Part shown: positions 41,332-50,720 of the stretch, in pieces
How the letters are laid out: each line of letters starts with the position of its first letter
How positions within the stretch are numbered: the first letter of the stretch is position 1
Assembly: GCA_963555835.3 (NCBI GenBank)
Contig: CAUVWZ020000002.1
Span: forward strand, 248,001 to 312,000
DNA: 64,000 nt
DNA from: JAPUME01 sp027294185
GTDB taxonomy: Bacteria; Acidobacteriota; Terriglobia; UBA7540; JAPUME01
Direction: 5' to 3'
Program-made: the position numbers and the translations under genes
The notes under the pieces: generated by a model
What the model was told of the DNA's origin: nothing
Seen by the model: the letters and a program-made list of their open reading frames with translations, nothing else
The model's database searches: none

Positions 41332-43077
41332 TCAGGGAGAGTCGAGCTTCGGATAACATCGCTCGACAATTCCAGCACCTTCTCTTACGGTGACGATCCG
41401 GTTTGCGGGAACGTTATCCAATCTGTCAACGGTGCCGGAAGGCCAGGTGATCTCGACCTCTTTTGCTTGCATATGCGAGCCGAGCCCGAAATAAATCCGA
41501 GGATCCTGCGCGGACTGATAGCTCATCCCGCCCTTGGCCTCTTTCACCTGAGTCAGGTCGCCCGCAACCACCTTTATCCGTGCGCCGATTCCGTCGCGGC
41601 CCGATTTCGTTCCCTCAAGAGAAATCGCCAGCCAGGAGTTCGTGTTGCCGCCGTCGTTGCGGAGAAGGCGCGGCGCCTGGCCGTTGTTGCTGACAAGGAT
41701 GTCCAGATCGCCGTCGTTGTCGTAATCGCCGAGGGCAGCCCCGCGGCTGACTCGGGGGTTGGTGAAATCCGATCCCAACTTGCTGGAAACATTCGTGAAA
41801 CGGCCTCCCCCCAGGTTGCGAAACATCAAGTTCGACTCAGCGTATCCAACACCGTCGTGAAACAGGTGAATATTGTCCAGAATGTGGCCGTTGGCAACAA
41901 ATAGGTCGATGCGGCCGTCATTGTCGTAGTCGAAGAAGCGCGTTCCGAACCCGCTGAACTTGATCACTTGGTTGCCGATTTGAGCCTTGTAGGTGGCATC
42001 CTCGAAGGTCTCGTCCCCGTTGTTACGGTAGAGGCGGTCCAGCTCGAAGTCCAGATGGGTTACGTAGATGTCAGGCCGGCCATCCCCATCGTAGTCGGCC
42101 GCGTCGGTGCCCATGCCGGCCTCCGCCTTGCCATCCTCGCTGTAGCCGACGCCGGCCATGAAGGTGGCGTCGCGAAAAGTTCCATCGCCGTTATTGAGGA
42201 ACAGGAAGTTGCGGATGGTGTCGTTAGCCTGGAAGACGTCGATCCAGCCGTCGCCGTTGAAGTCCGAGGTCACAATTCCCAGACCCTTTCCGGGTTCATT
42301 GCCCATGCCGGCCTCGCGGGTGACTTCCCTGAAGGTTCCGTCGCCGTTGTTGTGGTAGAGGGTGGGGAGTTGGCCGTCGTAGTTATTTGGATGGCAATAG
42401 GTGCGATAGCCCGGTCGGCGCTCACCGCAGTAGATATTGTTCTCGGGAGACCAGACGACGTAGTTCACCACCATCAGATCCGGATTTCCATCCTTGTCGT
42501 AATCAAAGAAGGCGGCGCTCGACCCCCAACGGCCCTGGTTCGCTACGCCCGCCTTTTCGGTGACATCTTCGAAGTTGCCGTTACCCTGGTTTCTATAAAG
42601 GATCGAACGGTGCCATCCGATGACGTAGAGGTCCTGAAACCCGTCGTTGTCGTAGTCCGCGACGGCCACACCCATGCCGAATAATCCTTCGGCGCCTACA
42701 CCGGCTTCGAGGGTCACGTCGGTAAATGATCCGTCGCCGTTGCTGCGGTAGAGGGCGCTACGGAGAGGTTCGGTGGGTTTGTAGATCGGAGTTTCGGCGC
42801 TCTGCACCAGATAGGCATCCAGCAATCCATCATTGTTGTAGTCGATCCAGCCGCAGCCGGCTCCCATCGTCTCAATGAAATACTTTTCCGGAGTGGCGGC
42901 GTTGTCATGCTTGAAGGTGATGCCGCTCCGCGATGTAACATCGACGAACTTTACTGCCGGATTTTCGGACGCAAGCAGAGTCACCGTGGCCAGCAAGAGA
43001 AGAAACCAAAAGGAATACAAAAGGGGGTGGGATTTACCGTGTGTGATTGAATAGCTTTTGCGCAAATATCTCTCCAA
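41332..43077 (-). CDS. CRTAC1-family protein with FG-GAP repeats and ASPIC/UnbV domain
   Basis: 581 residues with a signal anchor (LLYSFWFLLLLATVTLLAS). FVDVTSRSGITFKHDNAA begins the mature part. At least six calcium-binding FG-GAP/integrin-like repeats contain D-x-D-x-D-G loops: DYNNDGLLDAYLVQ, DYDNDGFQDLYVIG, DFNGDGWIDVFQAN, DYDGDGRPDIYVTH, DYDNDGRIDLFVAN and DYDNDGDLDILVSN. The C-terminus is the ASPIC/UnbV domain (GIGARIKVVAGDL, ITWPSGTVDRL). An extracellular seven-bladed propeller is expected; role in adhesion or binding is inferred. Downstream is the truncated cytochrome. Confidence 0.88.
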   Translation of the reverse strand: MERYLRKSYSITHGKSHPLLYSFWFLLLLATVTLLASENPAVKFVDVTSRSGITFKHDNAATPEKYFIETMGAGCGWIDYNNDGLLDAYLVQSAETPIYKPTEPLRSALYRSNGDGSFTDVTLEAGVGAEGLFGMGVAVADYDNDGFQDLYVIGWHRSILYRNQGNGNFEDVTEKAGVANQGRWGSSAAFFDYDKDGNPDLMVVNYVVWSPENNIYCGERRPGYRTYCHPNNYDGQLPTLYHNNGDGTFREVTREAGMGNEPGKGLGIVTSDFNGDGWIDVFQANDTIRNFLFLNNGDGTFRDATFMAGVGYSEDGKAEAGMGTDAADYDGDGRPDIYVTHLDFELDRLYRNNGDETFEDATYKAQIGNQVIKFSGFGTRFFDYDNDGRIDLFVANGHILDNIHLFHDGVGYAESNLMFRNLGGGRFTNVSSKLGSDFTNPRVSRGAALGDYDNDGDLDILVSNNGQAPRLLRNDGGNTNSWLAISLEGTKSGRDGIGARIKVVAGDLTQVKEAKGGMSYQSAQDPRIYFGLGSHMQAKEVEITWPSGTVDRLDNVPANRIVTVREGAGIVERCYPKLDSP

Positions 43078-43228
43078 AGCGGTGAAATCCCAGAGGTGTT
43101 GAGGGCGTTCGACGATCCATCTGATCTTTCACCCTAGCGTGGAAGATAATTCTACCGGAATAATTCAAGGCGGCCAGCATCAAGAAGAAGAGTGAGACGA
43201 AATCAATTCTGCCCGACGTAGGCTTTTC

Positions 43229-43379
43229 TTATTCAGGTGTTGCTTCCAATAAGAGATGCTTCTTAAATTCTACACTCAGAGTTGCCGTAGGACCCTGAAC
43301 CTTACCTAAATCCTTTCCATCGACATATTCGGTAACGCGGTAAGCGCACACCTCCAGGCCCCGTATTTCTACGTCCCCT
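43229..43379 (-). pseudogene. C-terminal remnant of an unknown protein beside IS debris
   Basis: An uninterrupted minus-strand frame reads GDVEIRGLEVCAYRVTEYVD, then GKDLGKVQGPTATL and FKKHLLLEATPE, ending at TAA 43229-43231. Coding-like composition but no start. Its upstream edge coincides with a likely IS end, so the rest of the gene was probably lost on insertion. I do not recognise the family. Confidence 0.45.
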
Positions 43380-43677
43380 GACCTGCCCCCAGTGATTGTA
43401 CCAACTCGTATGTTAGTTCAGCGGTAATTCTGTCCCTAGGTCGGGAGGCAGCTGCCTCCCGAGCAGCGGCGGGATTTCCATGGCCTCCGGTGCCGGTGGA
43501 CGATAACCAAGCGCACTGTGAGGTCGAACCCTGTTGTAGTGTCGCCTCCACTGCTCGATTAACACCTTCGCTTCCTGCAAGGTGTAGAAGATCTCCCGGT
43601 CGAGCAACTCGTCTCGGAGCTTCCCATTAAAGCTCTCGTTGTAGCCGTTCTCCCAGGGACTCCCGGGACGGATGGCA
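43380..43677 (-). mobile_element. IS3-family transposase C-terminal fragment with a terminal repeat
   Basis: The minus strand reads RPGSPWENGYNESFNGKLRD, then LLDREIFYTLQEAKVLIEQW and RRHYNRVRPHSALGYRPP, the last part of the IS3-type DDE integrase core, including the catalytic Glu (N-E-S-F-N). It ends at TAG 43413. The plus-strand edge TGACCTGCCCCCA at about 43378 resembles an IS3 inverted repeat. ORF A, the first DDE Asps and the other end are missing. Confidence 0.75.
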
Positions 43678-43761
43678 GGCCATCCTACGTGTGAGCCCGA
43701 CGTTTGGCTGACCGCGTTACCGCGAGGCTACGGACGGCAGGGCATCACTAAACAGCGGCTC

Positions 43762-45117
43762 CTAGACCAGAGGGATAAGCCAGCTTAGCAGTAAGGTGAT
43801 CGCGAAAGCCACCACTCCCATCAGAGACAGCATGACGGTCCAGGTTTTCAGAGTTTCGACCTCTGTCATCCCCGACATCTGCTTGACCACCCAGAAGCCG
43901 CTGTCATTCATCCAGGAGCCGATCTTGGAGCCTGCACCGATGGCCATCGCCACGTACACGGGATGGAAGGGAAGGCTGGCGCCTTCGAGCAACTGCACCG
44001 TGATGGAAGCCGAGGTAATCATGGCCACTGTGCCGGAACCCTGCGCGATCTTGAACAGGATCGCCAGCAGAAATCCCATCCAGAGAGCGGAGACGCCGAA
44101 TTGCTCCGAGAACCCCTGAAGCATGTCACCGACGCCCGCAAGCTTCAGCATCCCCCCGAAGGCTCCCCCGGCGCTGGTGATTAGAATGATGATGCCGCCG
44201 CTGGCTAATCCCGTCTCCACGGGCCGGGCCAACTCGGCCAGCGTATAGCGCTTCTGCCGCGCCAGAATGGTGAGGGCCGCTGCGGTGGCGACGAGGAGGG
44301 CGAAACTCGGATTGCCCAGGAACCCGGTGATCTCTGCCAGTCGGCTCCCCTTGCTAGTCGCATCGACAATGGTCTTGGAGGTAATGAAGAAAATGGGCAA
44401 TGCGATGGGGAGCATGGAAACGACGAATCCCGGCAACTCATGATCTGGTTTGAAAGCCAGTGTTTTCAGCTCTTCCATGGAAAGTCCGGGCGCTTCCCGC
44501 AACTCGATATTCAGTTTGCGGTCCATGTAGACGCCATAGAGCCATCCGGCGAACGATGCCGGCAGGCCGATTGAGAGTCCCATCAGGATGACGATCCCCA
44601 GGTCCAACCCCAGCTCGGAGGCCACGGCGACAGGTCCTGGCGTGGGAGGAACCAGCGAATGGGTCACTGTGCCGCCGGCGCAGATGGCCATTACGTAAAG
44701 GAGATAATTCTTTCCCGTACGGACGCGGAGCGCGCGGGCCAGGGGAATCAACAGGTAAAAGACGGTGTCGAAAAACACCGGGACGGACAGGACATACCCG
44801 CTGGCAAGCATGGAGAGAGAAGCATAGCGCTCGCCCAGCATTTCCACGATGCGGCGCGTGATCTTGTCGGCGGCTCCGCTCTCCATCAGGCACTGGCCGA
44901 TGACGGCGGCAAGCGCGATGACAATGCCGATCTTCCCCGCCGTCTCTCCGAAGATGCGCGCGGTCTCTACCATCGCGGCGTCCAGTGCCACCCGCGGCGA
45001 GAGGATTCCCACCACCAAGCCCGCCGTGATCAACGCAATGAATGCGTTGATCCGGAGCCAGATGATGAGGAGAAATACCGTTGCAATTCCGACCAGCAAT
45101 ACCCACATGGGATCCAT
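43762..45117 (-). CDS. GntP-family gluconate/sugar acid:H+ symporter
   Basis: 451 residues, about 12 membrane helices. Family marks are VLLVGIATVFLLIIWLRINAF at the start, VPVFFDTVFYLLIPLARALR, LVPPTPGPVAVASELG (the conserved PPHPGP-like loop) and LFKIAQGSGTVAMITSASI near the end. It takes up gluconate-type sugar acids across the inner membrane. It follows the secreted isomerase-like gene by 27 bases and is probably co-transcribed. Confidence 0.9.
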   Translation of the reverse strand: MDPMWVLLVGIATVFLLIIWLRINAFIALITAGLVVGILSPRVALDAAMVETARIFGETAGKIGIVIALAAVIGQCLMESGAADKITRRIVEMLGERYASLSMLASGYVLSVPVFFDTVFYLLIPLARALRVRTGKNYLLYVMAICAGGTVTHSLVPPTPGPVAVASELGLDLGIVILMGLSIGLPASFAGWLYGVYMDRKLNIELREAPGLSMEELKTLAFKPDHELPGFVVSMLPIALPIFFITSKTIVDATSKGSRLAEITGFLGNPSFALLVATAAALTILARQKRYTLAELARPVETGLASGGIIILITSAGGAFGGMLKLAGVGDMLQGFSEQFGVSALWMGFLLAILFKIAQGSGTVAMITSASITVQLLEGASLPFHPVYVAMAIGAGSKIGSWMNDSGFWVVKQMSGMTEVETLKTWTVMLSLMGVVAFAITLLLSWLIPLV

Positions 45118-45144
45118 GAATACTCCTCGTCCGTTGTAGGGGCC

Positions 45145-46104
45145 TCAGGCGTCGAAAGATAATCCAAGCTTCTCCGCAACGCCCTGAATGTAGCGGCGGC
45201 CTTCGGAATACTCTTCCGCCGTTTTCAGGTGCTCGAGCATCAGTGGGGCATCGACGGGGAGCCTGGATAATTCCGTGAGGTATGCAATGTAGTCGATCTT
45301 ACCGCGTCCGGGAATGACTTCTTTGAAATGGACCTGCAACTCCACCTCCCAGTCGACATCCTTCGCGTGGCAGGAGACGACCCAGCGGCCGAGCTTGCGA
45401 AAGCATTCGCGAATCACCGCTCGATCGTCGTACATGCGGGCGGGAGAGTTGATGACGTTCGAGACGTCCATGTGAACCGCGAAAGCTTTTCGGTCGACGG
45501 CGCGAATGAGCTTCAGATATTCGTCGGGCCCCGTCGGGTAGCACCATCCCATCATTTCGATGGAAAAAGTGGTCCGCGTGGGCTTGACCGCGTCGATCAC
45601 CTTGCGGACATTATCAACCGTGGCATCGAAGAAGCGAGAACTCAGATTTTCCGGATGCGGCCCGTACCAGACCTCCCGGTTGAACGAGCCGGAAATATCC
45701 ACGCAACATCGCGCGCCCAACTCCTCGGCCAGGGCCAGCCGCTCGGTTACGTAGGCCATGTTCTTACGGCGCTTTTCGGCGTCGGGGTCGAGCATATTGA
45801 CCCAGGCGCCGACCTCAGCGATGGCCACATCGCGGGCGCTGAATTCCCGGATGATTGCCCGAATCCGATCCCCGTCATTCAATGAGACCTTGGGGGCATA
45901 TGCGCCGCGGTAGCCCAGGTCTCGATGGGCCTGCGCCAGCACAGCCGGATCGTCGGATCCTGCAAAGATGGGCCCTCCCAGGCGCATGGGTCGCGGTGTG
46001 GCATGTGCAGGTCGGGCAGAAGGAGCGGGAAGTGACAGGGAGGCAGCTCCTGCTGCGGTGGTTCGCAGGAATATCCTACGGGAAATGCTCTTCTTCCCCA
46101 TCAC
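45145..46104 (-). CDS. Tat-exported xylose-isomerase-like TIM-barrel protein
   Basis: 319 residues. The Tat signal is ISRRIFLRTTAAGAASLSLP. The barrel has LAQAHRDLGYRGAYAPKVSL, AIAEVGAW, IEMMGWCYP (metal-binding Glu), MDVSNVIN and SCHAKDVDW (metal-binding His). It shares family with the protein at 8952 but is not a close copy. As the first gene before a GntP permease it may act on a sugar acid or a derivative in the periplasm; substrate unknown. ATG 46104 has a GGAG-like site. Confidence 0.85.
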   Translation of the reverse strand: MMGKKSISRRIFLRTTAAGAASLSLPAPSARPAHATPRPMRLGGPIFAGSDDPAVLAQAHRDLGYRGAYAPKVSLNDGDRIRAIIREFSARDVAIAEVGAWVNMLDPDAEKRRKNMAYVTERLALAEELGARCCVDISGSFNREVWYGPHPENLSSRFFDATVDNVRKVIDAVKPTRTTFSIEMMGWCYPTGPDEYLKLIRAVDRKAFAVHMDVSNVINSPARMYDDRAVIRECFRKLGRWVVSCHAKDVDWEVELQVHFKEVIPGRGKIDYIAYLTELSRLPVDAPLMLEHLKTAEEYSEGRRYIQGVAEKLGLSFDA

Positions 46105-46246
46105 AACTCCCTATCCGAGCTTAGTCGTGTGATTTTGAATGCGCCCTTCTCGGTGGTGAGACACTAATATTTCTCCCTCTCGATGTCAATTGAGAATCGG
46201 GTCCGAGTCAGGTGCGAACCGGGTCAGAATTGGAAGTGTTCACGGC

Positions 46247-46275
46247 TTGACGAGAATGGGGCAAACCCATAAACT
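46247..46275 (+). promoter_or_regulatory. Sigma70-type promoter of guaB
   Basis: TTGACG 46247-46252, 17-bp spacer, TAAACT 46270-46275; leader of about 30 bases. Confidence 0.6.
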
Positions 46276-46311
46276 GGTTTGATAATCCTAGGAAGTTCGA
46301 GAGTAAGGAAA

Positions 46312-47769
46312 ATGCGAGATGACCCCATATTGGAAGGGTTGACCTTCGACGACGTCCTTCTGGTCCCCGCCAGGTCCCAGGTCTTACCCGGAGAAGTTGA
46401 TACCTCTGGGTTGTTCACGAAGAACATTCGTCTTAATGTGCCCATTGTCAGCGCCGCCATGGATACGGTCACCGAATCCAGAATGGCTATTGCGCTTGCC
46501 CAGCAAGGCGGCATCGGGATCATTCACCGCAACATGTCGCTCGAGGCCCAGGCGGCGGAGGTGGACAAGGTCAAACGGTCCGAGAGCGGTATGATCATCG
46601 ATCCTGTAACCGTGGGGCCGGATAACAGGATTTCCGATGCTTTGGAGATCATGCGGCGCTACAAGATTTCCGGCGTTCCGGTCACTGATAAGGGGAAACT
46701 GGTAGGGATTCTTACCAACCGGGATTTACGCTTTGAAACCCGATTTGACCTGCCTGTCAGAGAAGCGATGACCCGGAAAAATCTCATCACCGTTGGAGAG
46801 GGAACCACGCTCGAGGAAGCGGAACGCATCCTCCACGAACATCGCGTCGAGAAGTTGCCCGTCGTAGACAAGAAATTCAATCTCAAGGGCCTGATTACCG
46901 TCAAGGACATCCAGAAGAAGATCAAATACCCGCACTCGGCGAAAGACTCACAGGGTCGCCTTCGAGTTGCGGCCGCGATCGGTCCTACGGGCGACTTTCT
47001 GGAACGGGCCCAGGAGTTGGTGCGAGTTCGGGTCGATGTAGTGGTGATCGATACGGCCCATGGTCATTCCCAGCGAGTGGTGGATGCTCTTAAACAAGTA
47101 AAGAAGAAACTTCCGAATCTCGATGTCGTGGTCGGAAATGTGGCCACCTTTGAAGGCGCCCAGGAGTTGATCCAGGCGGGCGCGGACGCAGTCAAGGTAG
47201 GTGTCGGGCCCGGGTCCATCTGTACGACGCGGGTCGTCACCGGGGCGGGCGTTCCGCAGCTCACCGCAGTTCGGGAGTGCGCTCGAGCTGCCGAGAAAGC
47301 TGGTGTTCCCCTCATTGCAGACGGTGGCATCAAGTTTTCCGGTGACGTTGCCAAGGCGATTGCCTCCGGAGCCGATTCCGTGATGATCGGCAGCCTGTTG
47401 GCCGGGACCGAGGAGAGTCCCGGTGAAACCATCCTCTACCAGGGTCGGCGGTTCAAGTCCTACCGGGGAATGGGCTCGCTGGCCGCCATGTCGTCGGGGT
47501 CGCATGACCGCTACGGGCACGACGCGGAAAGCGGAAAGCTTGTTCCTGAAGGCATCGAAGGCCGCGTGCCCTTTAAAGGTCCTGTGGCGGAAATGGTGGG
47601 ACAACTGGTGGGCGGGCTGCGTTCCGGCATGGGCTATTGTGGCTGTGCCAACATCGAGGAGATGCATCGGAATACCCGTTTCGTTCGCATCACCGCCGCG
47701 GGATTGCGCGAAAGCCACGTCCACGATGTTACCATTACGAAGGAAGCCCCCAATTATCGCCTCGAATAG
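46312..47769 (+). CDS. guaB: IMP dehydrogenase
   Basis: 485 residues. It oxidises IMP to XMP with NAD, the committed step to GMP. The barrel starts with LTFDDVLLVPARSQVLPGEV; two CBS domains lie at about residues 95-205 (ISGVPVTDKGKLVGILTNRD, VEKLPVVDKKFNLKGLITV). The catalytic Cys is in GPGSICTTRVVTGAG, and the mobile flap is in YRGMGSLAAMSSGSHDRY. ATG 46312 with AAGGAA upstream is preferred over 46279. The C-terminus is complete. VanZ follows after 48 bases. Confidence 0.95.
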   Translation: MRDDPILEGLTFDDVLLVPARSQVLPGEVDTSGLFTKNIRLNVPIVSAAMDTVTESRMAIALAQQGGIGIIHRNMSLEAQAAEVDKVKRSESGMIIDPVTVGPDNRISDALEIMRRYKISGVPVTDKGKLVGILTNRDLRFETRFDLPVREAMTRKNLITVGEGTTLEEAERILHEHRVEKLPVVDKKFNLKGLITVKDIQKKIKYPHSAKDSQGRLRVAAAIGPTGDFLERAQELVRVRVDVVVIDTAHGHSQRVVDALKQVKKKLPNLDVVVGNVATFEGAQELIQAGADAVKVGVGPGSICTTRVVTGAGVPQLTAVRECARAAEKAGVPLIADGGIKFSGDVAKAIASGADSVMIGSLLAGTEESPGETILYQGRRFKSYRGMGSLAAMSSGSHDRYGHDAESGKLVPEGIEGRVPFKGPVAEMVGQLVGGLRSGMGYCGCANIEEMHRNTRFVRITAAGLRESHVHDVTITKEAPNYRLE

Positions 47770-47817
47770 TCTGAATAGTCTGCCGCCCTTAGTTCACCTA
47801 TCGGCTGAACGCCCTTC

Positions 47818-48282
47818 ATGAGAGATTTATCCAAACGCCTGGTCTATGGGCTGCCGGCTGTTGTCTGGGGTCTTGTGATCGGGAGCTTCTCCACCTCCCG
47901 CTTCTCTTCCTCCTGGTCGATGGAGGCTCTTCGTGAGATTCTTGCCTTTTTCCACTTGCCGGTTTCGCCTTCAGGGTTGGTGAAGTTGAATGCCCTGGTG
48001 CGGACCGGAGCTCATCTGGCGGAATATGCGCTGTTTACTCTGCTGGTGTTTTGGGCATGGAGGGCAGGGCGAGCGGAGAAATGGCGTTGGAGTTGGGCCG
48101 CCGGCAGTATCGTAATTGCCCTGTTGCTTGCTGCGGCGGATGAGATTCATCAATCGCGAGTTCCTCTAAGAGAGGGTTCCATCAATCAATTCGGCCTGGA
48201 TTTCGTGGGTGCCCTTGGGGCTCTCGTGATTCTTCGAATCGTTCAGATTCGGCGAGTGTCAAAAACGCTGGACAGGGGATGA
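47818..48282 (+). CDS. VanZ-family membrane protein
   Basis: 154 residues with about four membrane segments. VWGLVIGSFSTSRFSS, RTGAHLAEYALFTLLVFWAW and ADEIHQSRVPLREGSINQFG followed by LDFVGALGA are standard VanZ-like features. Function outside teicoplanin resistance is not settled. Probably co-transcribed with guaB; convergent with the ribosomal operon. Confidence 0.85.
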   Translation: MRDLSKRLVYGLPAVVWGLVIGSFSTSRFSSSWSMEALREILAFFHLPVSPSGLVKLNALVRTGAHLAEYALFTLLVFWAWRAGRAEKWRWSWAAGSIVIALLLAAADEIHQSRVPLREGSINQFGLDFVGALGALVILRIVQIRRVSKTLDRG

Positions 48283-48414
48283 ACAGGGGGGGAGGGCAGT
48301 GAGTGGTCTCGCTCCCGGAAGGGAATGACGAATTGCGTCACTCCTTGCCGTCTTGAACCAGGGGAAGCTTTCGAGGGGCAAGTTAGCTGTTCCGGGTTGA
48401 TCGGGGGACAAGGT

Positions 48415-48885
48415 TCATTTTTTTCCTTCCGGTTCGGCTGGCGGGGCTTCCCGTTCACCCGCAGCTTCGCGAGCCGCTTTCTTTGCCTCCGCCTTCGCGG
48501 CTCGAATTTCCGCCCTCTTTTGAAGGACTTCCGTGCCGACCAGTTCGAGGATGGCCGTTTCAGCGCCGTCTCCGATTCGAAATCCGGTACGCACGACGCG
48601 CGTATAACCGCCCGAACGGGTGGTATAGCGTTGAGCCAGGTTGTCGAAGAGTCGCTTGACAGCTTTGGGGGTCGTCAGATAACGGGCCGCCATACGGCGC
48701 GCATGCAGGTCACCGCGCTTTCCGAGTGTGATGAGCCGCTCCGCGGGTCCCCGGGCAGCCTTTGCCTTGGCCACAGTGGTTTCAATGCGCTCCTCGAGCA
48801 TAAGGGAGGTAACAAGATTACGGAGCAGAGAACGACGATGCGCCGTATTCCTTCCCATCTGTTTGCCAAATTTCCGGTGCCGCAT
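48415..48885 (-). CDS. rplQ: 50S ribosomal protein L17
   Basis: 156 residues; the usual length is 115-130. The core MRHRKFGKQMGRNTAHRRSL, LRNLVTSLMLEERIETTVAK and YTRVVRTGFRIGDGAETAIL is followed by a Lys/Ala/Glu/Pro tail of about 35 residues (RAAKAEAKKAAREAAGE). Last gene of the alpha operon, downstream of rpoA. Confidence 0.95.
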   Translation of the reverse strand: MRHRKFGKQMGRNTAHRRSLLRNLVTSLMLEERIETTVAKAKAARGPAERLITLGKRGDLHARRMAARYLTTPKAVKRLFDNLAQRYTTRSGGYTRVVRTGFRIGDGAETAILELVGTEVLQKRAEIRAAKAEAKKAAREAAGEREAPPAEPEGKK

Positions 48886-48947
48886 AAATAGTTCTGCTTC
48901 CGTTAATCCAGTTTGTGATCGGTCCTCACGAGCATCATCGGCCTCTC

Positions 48948-49949
48948 TCAGGAGACGGCAGCCTCCTGAGGGGGCATGATGGGACTGCCGCTCTCGTCAA
49001 ACTTCATCCCCAGAGAAAGCCCCATGGAAGTCAGAATTTCCGTGATTTCGTTCAGGGACTTCCGCCCGAAGTTCTTGGTGCGGAGCATTTCACCTTCGGT
49101 CTTTTGCACCAACTCCCGAATCGTGCTGATGTTGGCGTTCTTCAGGCAATTGTAGGAGCGGACGGAGAGTTCCAGTTCCTCGACGGAACGATCCAGGTTC
49201 TCGTTTGGCACTTTGGCTATCTGCTCGGCGGGAGCCTCTTCGGTTTCGGGTTCTTCTTCGAAATCGATAAAAATGTTCATGTGATCTTTGATCAGCTTGG
49301 CTGCCAGGGCCACCGCATCCTGGGGAGTTACGGCGCCGTTCGTCCAGACTTCGAGCGTCAGCTTATCGAAATCGGTCATTTGCCCCAGGCGCGCCGCTTC
49401 CACCGTATAGTTCACCTTGCGAACGGGGGAGTGGATCGAATCGATCGGGATATAGCCGACGGGCAGGTTTTCGTCGAAGTTCCGCTCCGCCGAGACGTAT
49501 CCGCGTCCCTGCTGAATCTGTATTTCCACCTGAAGGCTGCCTCCCTCTCCCACGGTAGCGATATAAATATCTTTATCGAGGATTTCGACATCCGAATCCT
49601 CCTGAATCTGGCGAGAGGTGAATTCTCCGGGTTCCTCGGCGGATAGAATTAATGTCTTGGGACGATCCACATGCATTTTGAGCGGGATCTGTTTCAGATT
49701 CAGGATGACGTCAGTGGCGTCTTCCACGACACCGGGGATGGACGAAAATTCGTGGAGAACACCCTCGATCTTGACGGCCGTGATGGCGGTTCCTTCGATC
49801 GAGGAGAGCAGAACTCTTCGGACTGCGTTACCAATCGTGGTGCCGAAACCTCGCTCAAAAGGCTGGGCGGTGAATTGCCCGTATCGATCCGTCAGGTTGT
49901 CCATATTACAAACGATACGCTTCGGCTTTTGGAAGCCTTTCCAAAGCAT
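48948..49949 (-). CDS. rpoA: RNA polymerase alpha subunit
   Basis: 333 residues, normal. N-terminal dimerisation and assembly domain (TAQPFERGFGTTIGNAVRRV, LSSIEGTAITAVKI, VYVSAERNF-type) is joined by an acidic linker (EEEPETEEAPAEQI) to the C-terminal DNA/activator-binding domain (LELSVRSYNCLKNANISTIR, TKNFGRKSLNEITEIL). Between rpsD and rplQ. Confidence 0.97.
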   Translation of the reverse strand: MLWKGFQKPKRIVCNMDNLTDRYGQFTAQPFERGFGTTIGNAVRRVLLSSIEGTAITAVKIEGVLHEFSSIPGVVEDATDVILNLKQIPLKMHVDRPKTLILSAEEPGEFTSRQIQEDSDVEILDKDIYIATVGEGGSLQVEIQIQQGRGYVSAERNFDENLPVGYIPIDSIHSPVRKVNYTVEAARLGQMTDFDKLTLEVWTNGAVTPQDAVALAAKLIKDHMNIFIDFEEEPETEEAPAEQIAKVPNENLDRSVEELELSVRSYNCLKNANISTIRELVQKTEGEMLRTKNFGRKSLNEITEILTSMGLSLGMKFDESGSPIMPPQEAAVS

Positions 49950-50012
49950 TGTTCATCCTCCTCATTTGGGGGCCGTAGGCCCGGCCCAAGACGTCTCGAA
50001 AAATTCGCCGTG

Positions 50013-50642
50013 TTACTTGGAATACAATTCGACCACCATCTGTACCTGGATGGGGAAGTTTATATCTTCCTTGGTGGGAGATCCCGAGACTCTGCCTGAA
50101 AAGTTTTCTCGGTCAAGCGCCAGCCAGGAAGGCACGCCTTGGCTTGAGGCCAGGTCCAACGCATTTTGAACCAACGGGAGCTTCCGGCTTTTTTCCCGGA
50201 CCGCAATGACTTGGCCTTGCTTTACTTGAAAAGAAGGGATATTGACCTTCTTTTCGTTTACCAGAATGTGGCCGTGACGCACCAACTGCCTCGCCTGCGC
50301 GCGGGAGCTGGCCATGCCCAGCCGGTAGACCGTATTGTCCAGGCGACGTTCGAGCATGGAAAGAAGCAGTTCACCCGTGACTCCCTTGGCGGCGAAAGCT
50401 TTCTGGAAGTAGGTGCGGAACTGCGCCTCCAGCACGCCGTAGAAGCGGCGCAGCTTCTGCTTTTCGCGAAGTTGCAGTCCGTAGCCCTGGATTCGAGGCC
50501 GACGGCTCTTGCCGTGCTGTCCCGGCACGAAATTACGCCGGTCGATTGCGCACTTATCCGTCAAACATCGCTGTCCTTTCAGGAACAGTTTTATGCTTTC
50601 GCGGCGACATAACCTGCATACTGCATCCGTATATCTTGCCAA
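50013..50642 (-). CDS. rpsD: 30S ribosomal protein S4
   Basis: 209 residues. N-terminal Cys pairs (CRLCRRES, RCLTDKC) mark the zinc-binding C+ form. The S4 RNA-binding domain is in LERRLDNTVYRLGMASSRAQ and ARQLVRHGHILVNEKKVNIP. Primary 16S binder and, in some bacteria, autogenous regulator of the alpha operon. Confidence 0.97.
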   Translation of the reverse strand: MARYTDAVCRLCRRESIKLFLKGQRCLTDKCAIDRRNFVPGQHGKSRRPRIQGYGLQLREKQKLRRFYGVLEAQFRTYFQKAFAAKGVTGELLLSMLERRLDNTVYRLGMASSRAQARQLVRHGHILVNEKKVNIPSFQVKQGQVIAVREKSRKLPLVQNALDLASSQGVPSWLALDRENFSGRVSGSPTKEDINFPIQVQMVVELYSK

Positions 50643-50720
50643 CTACCGACCTCCTGTGGTCAAAATTCCCTCACCCTTGAGGCTTCCCGACAGCCGGGAG
50701 GGAGTGCTCAATGAAAAATC

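Noticed and set aside
48326..48340. Inverted repeat TGACG-aattg-CGTCA between VanZ and rplQ
   Set aside because: Short stem without a T-tract; likely chance.
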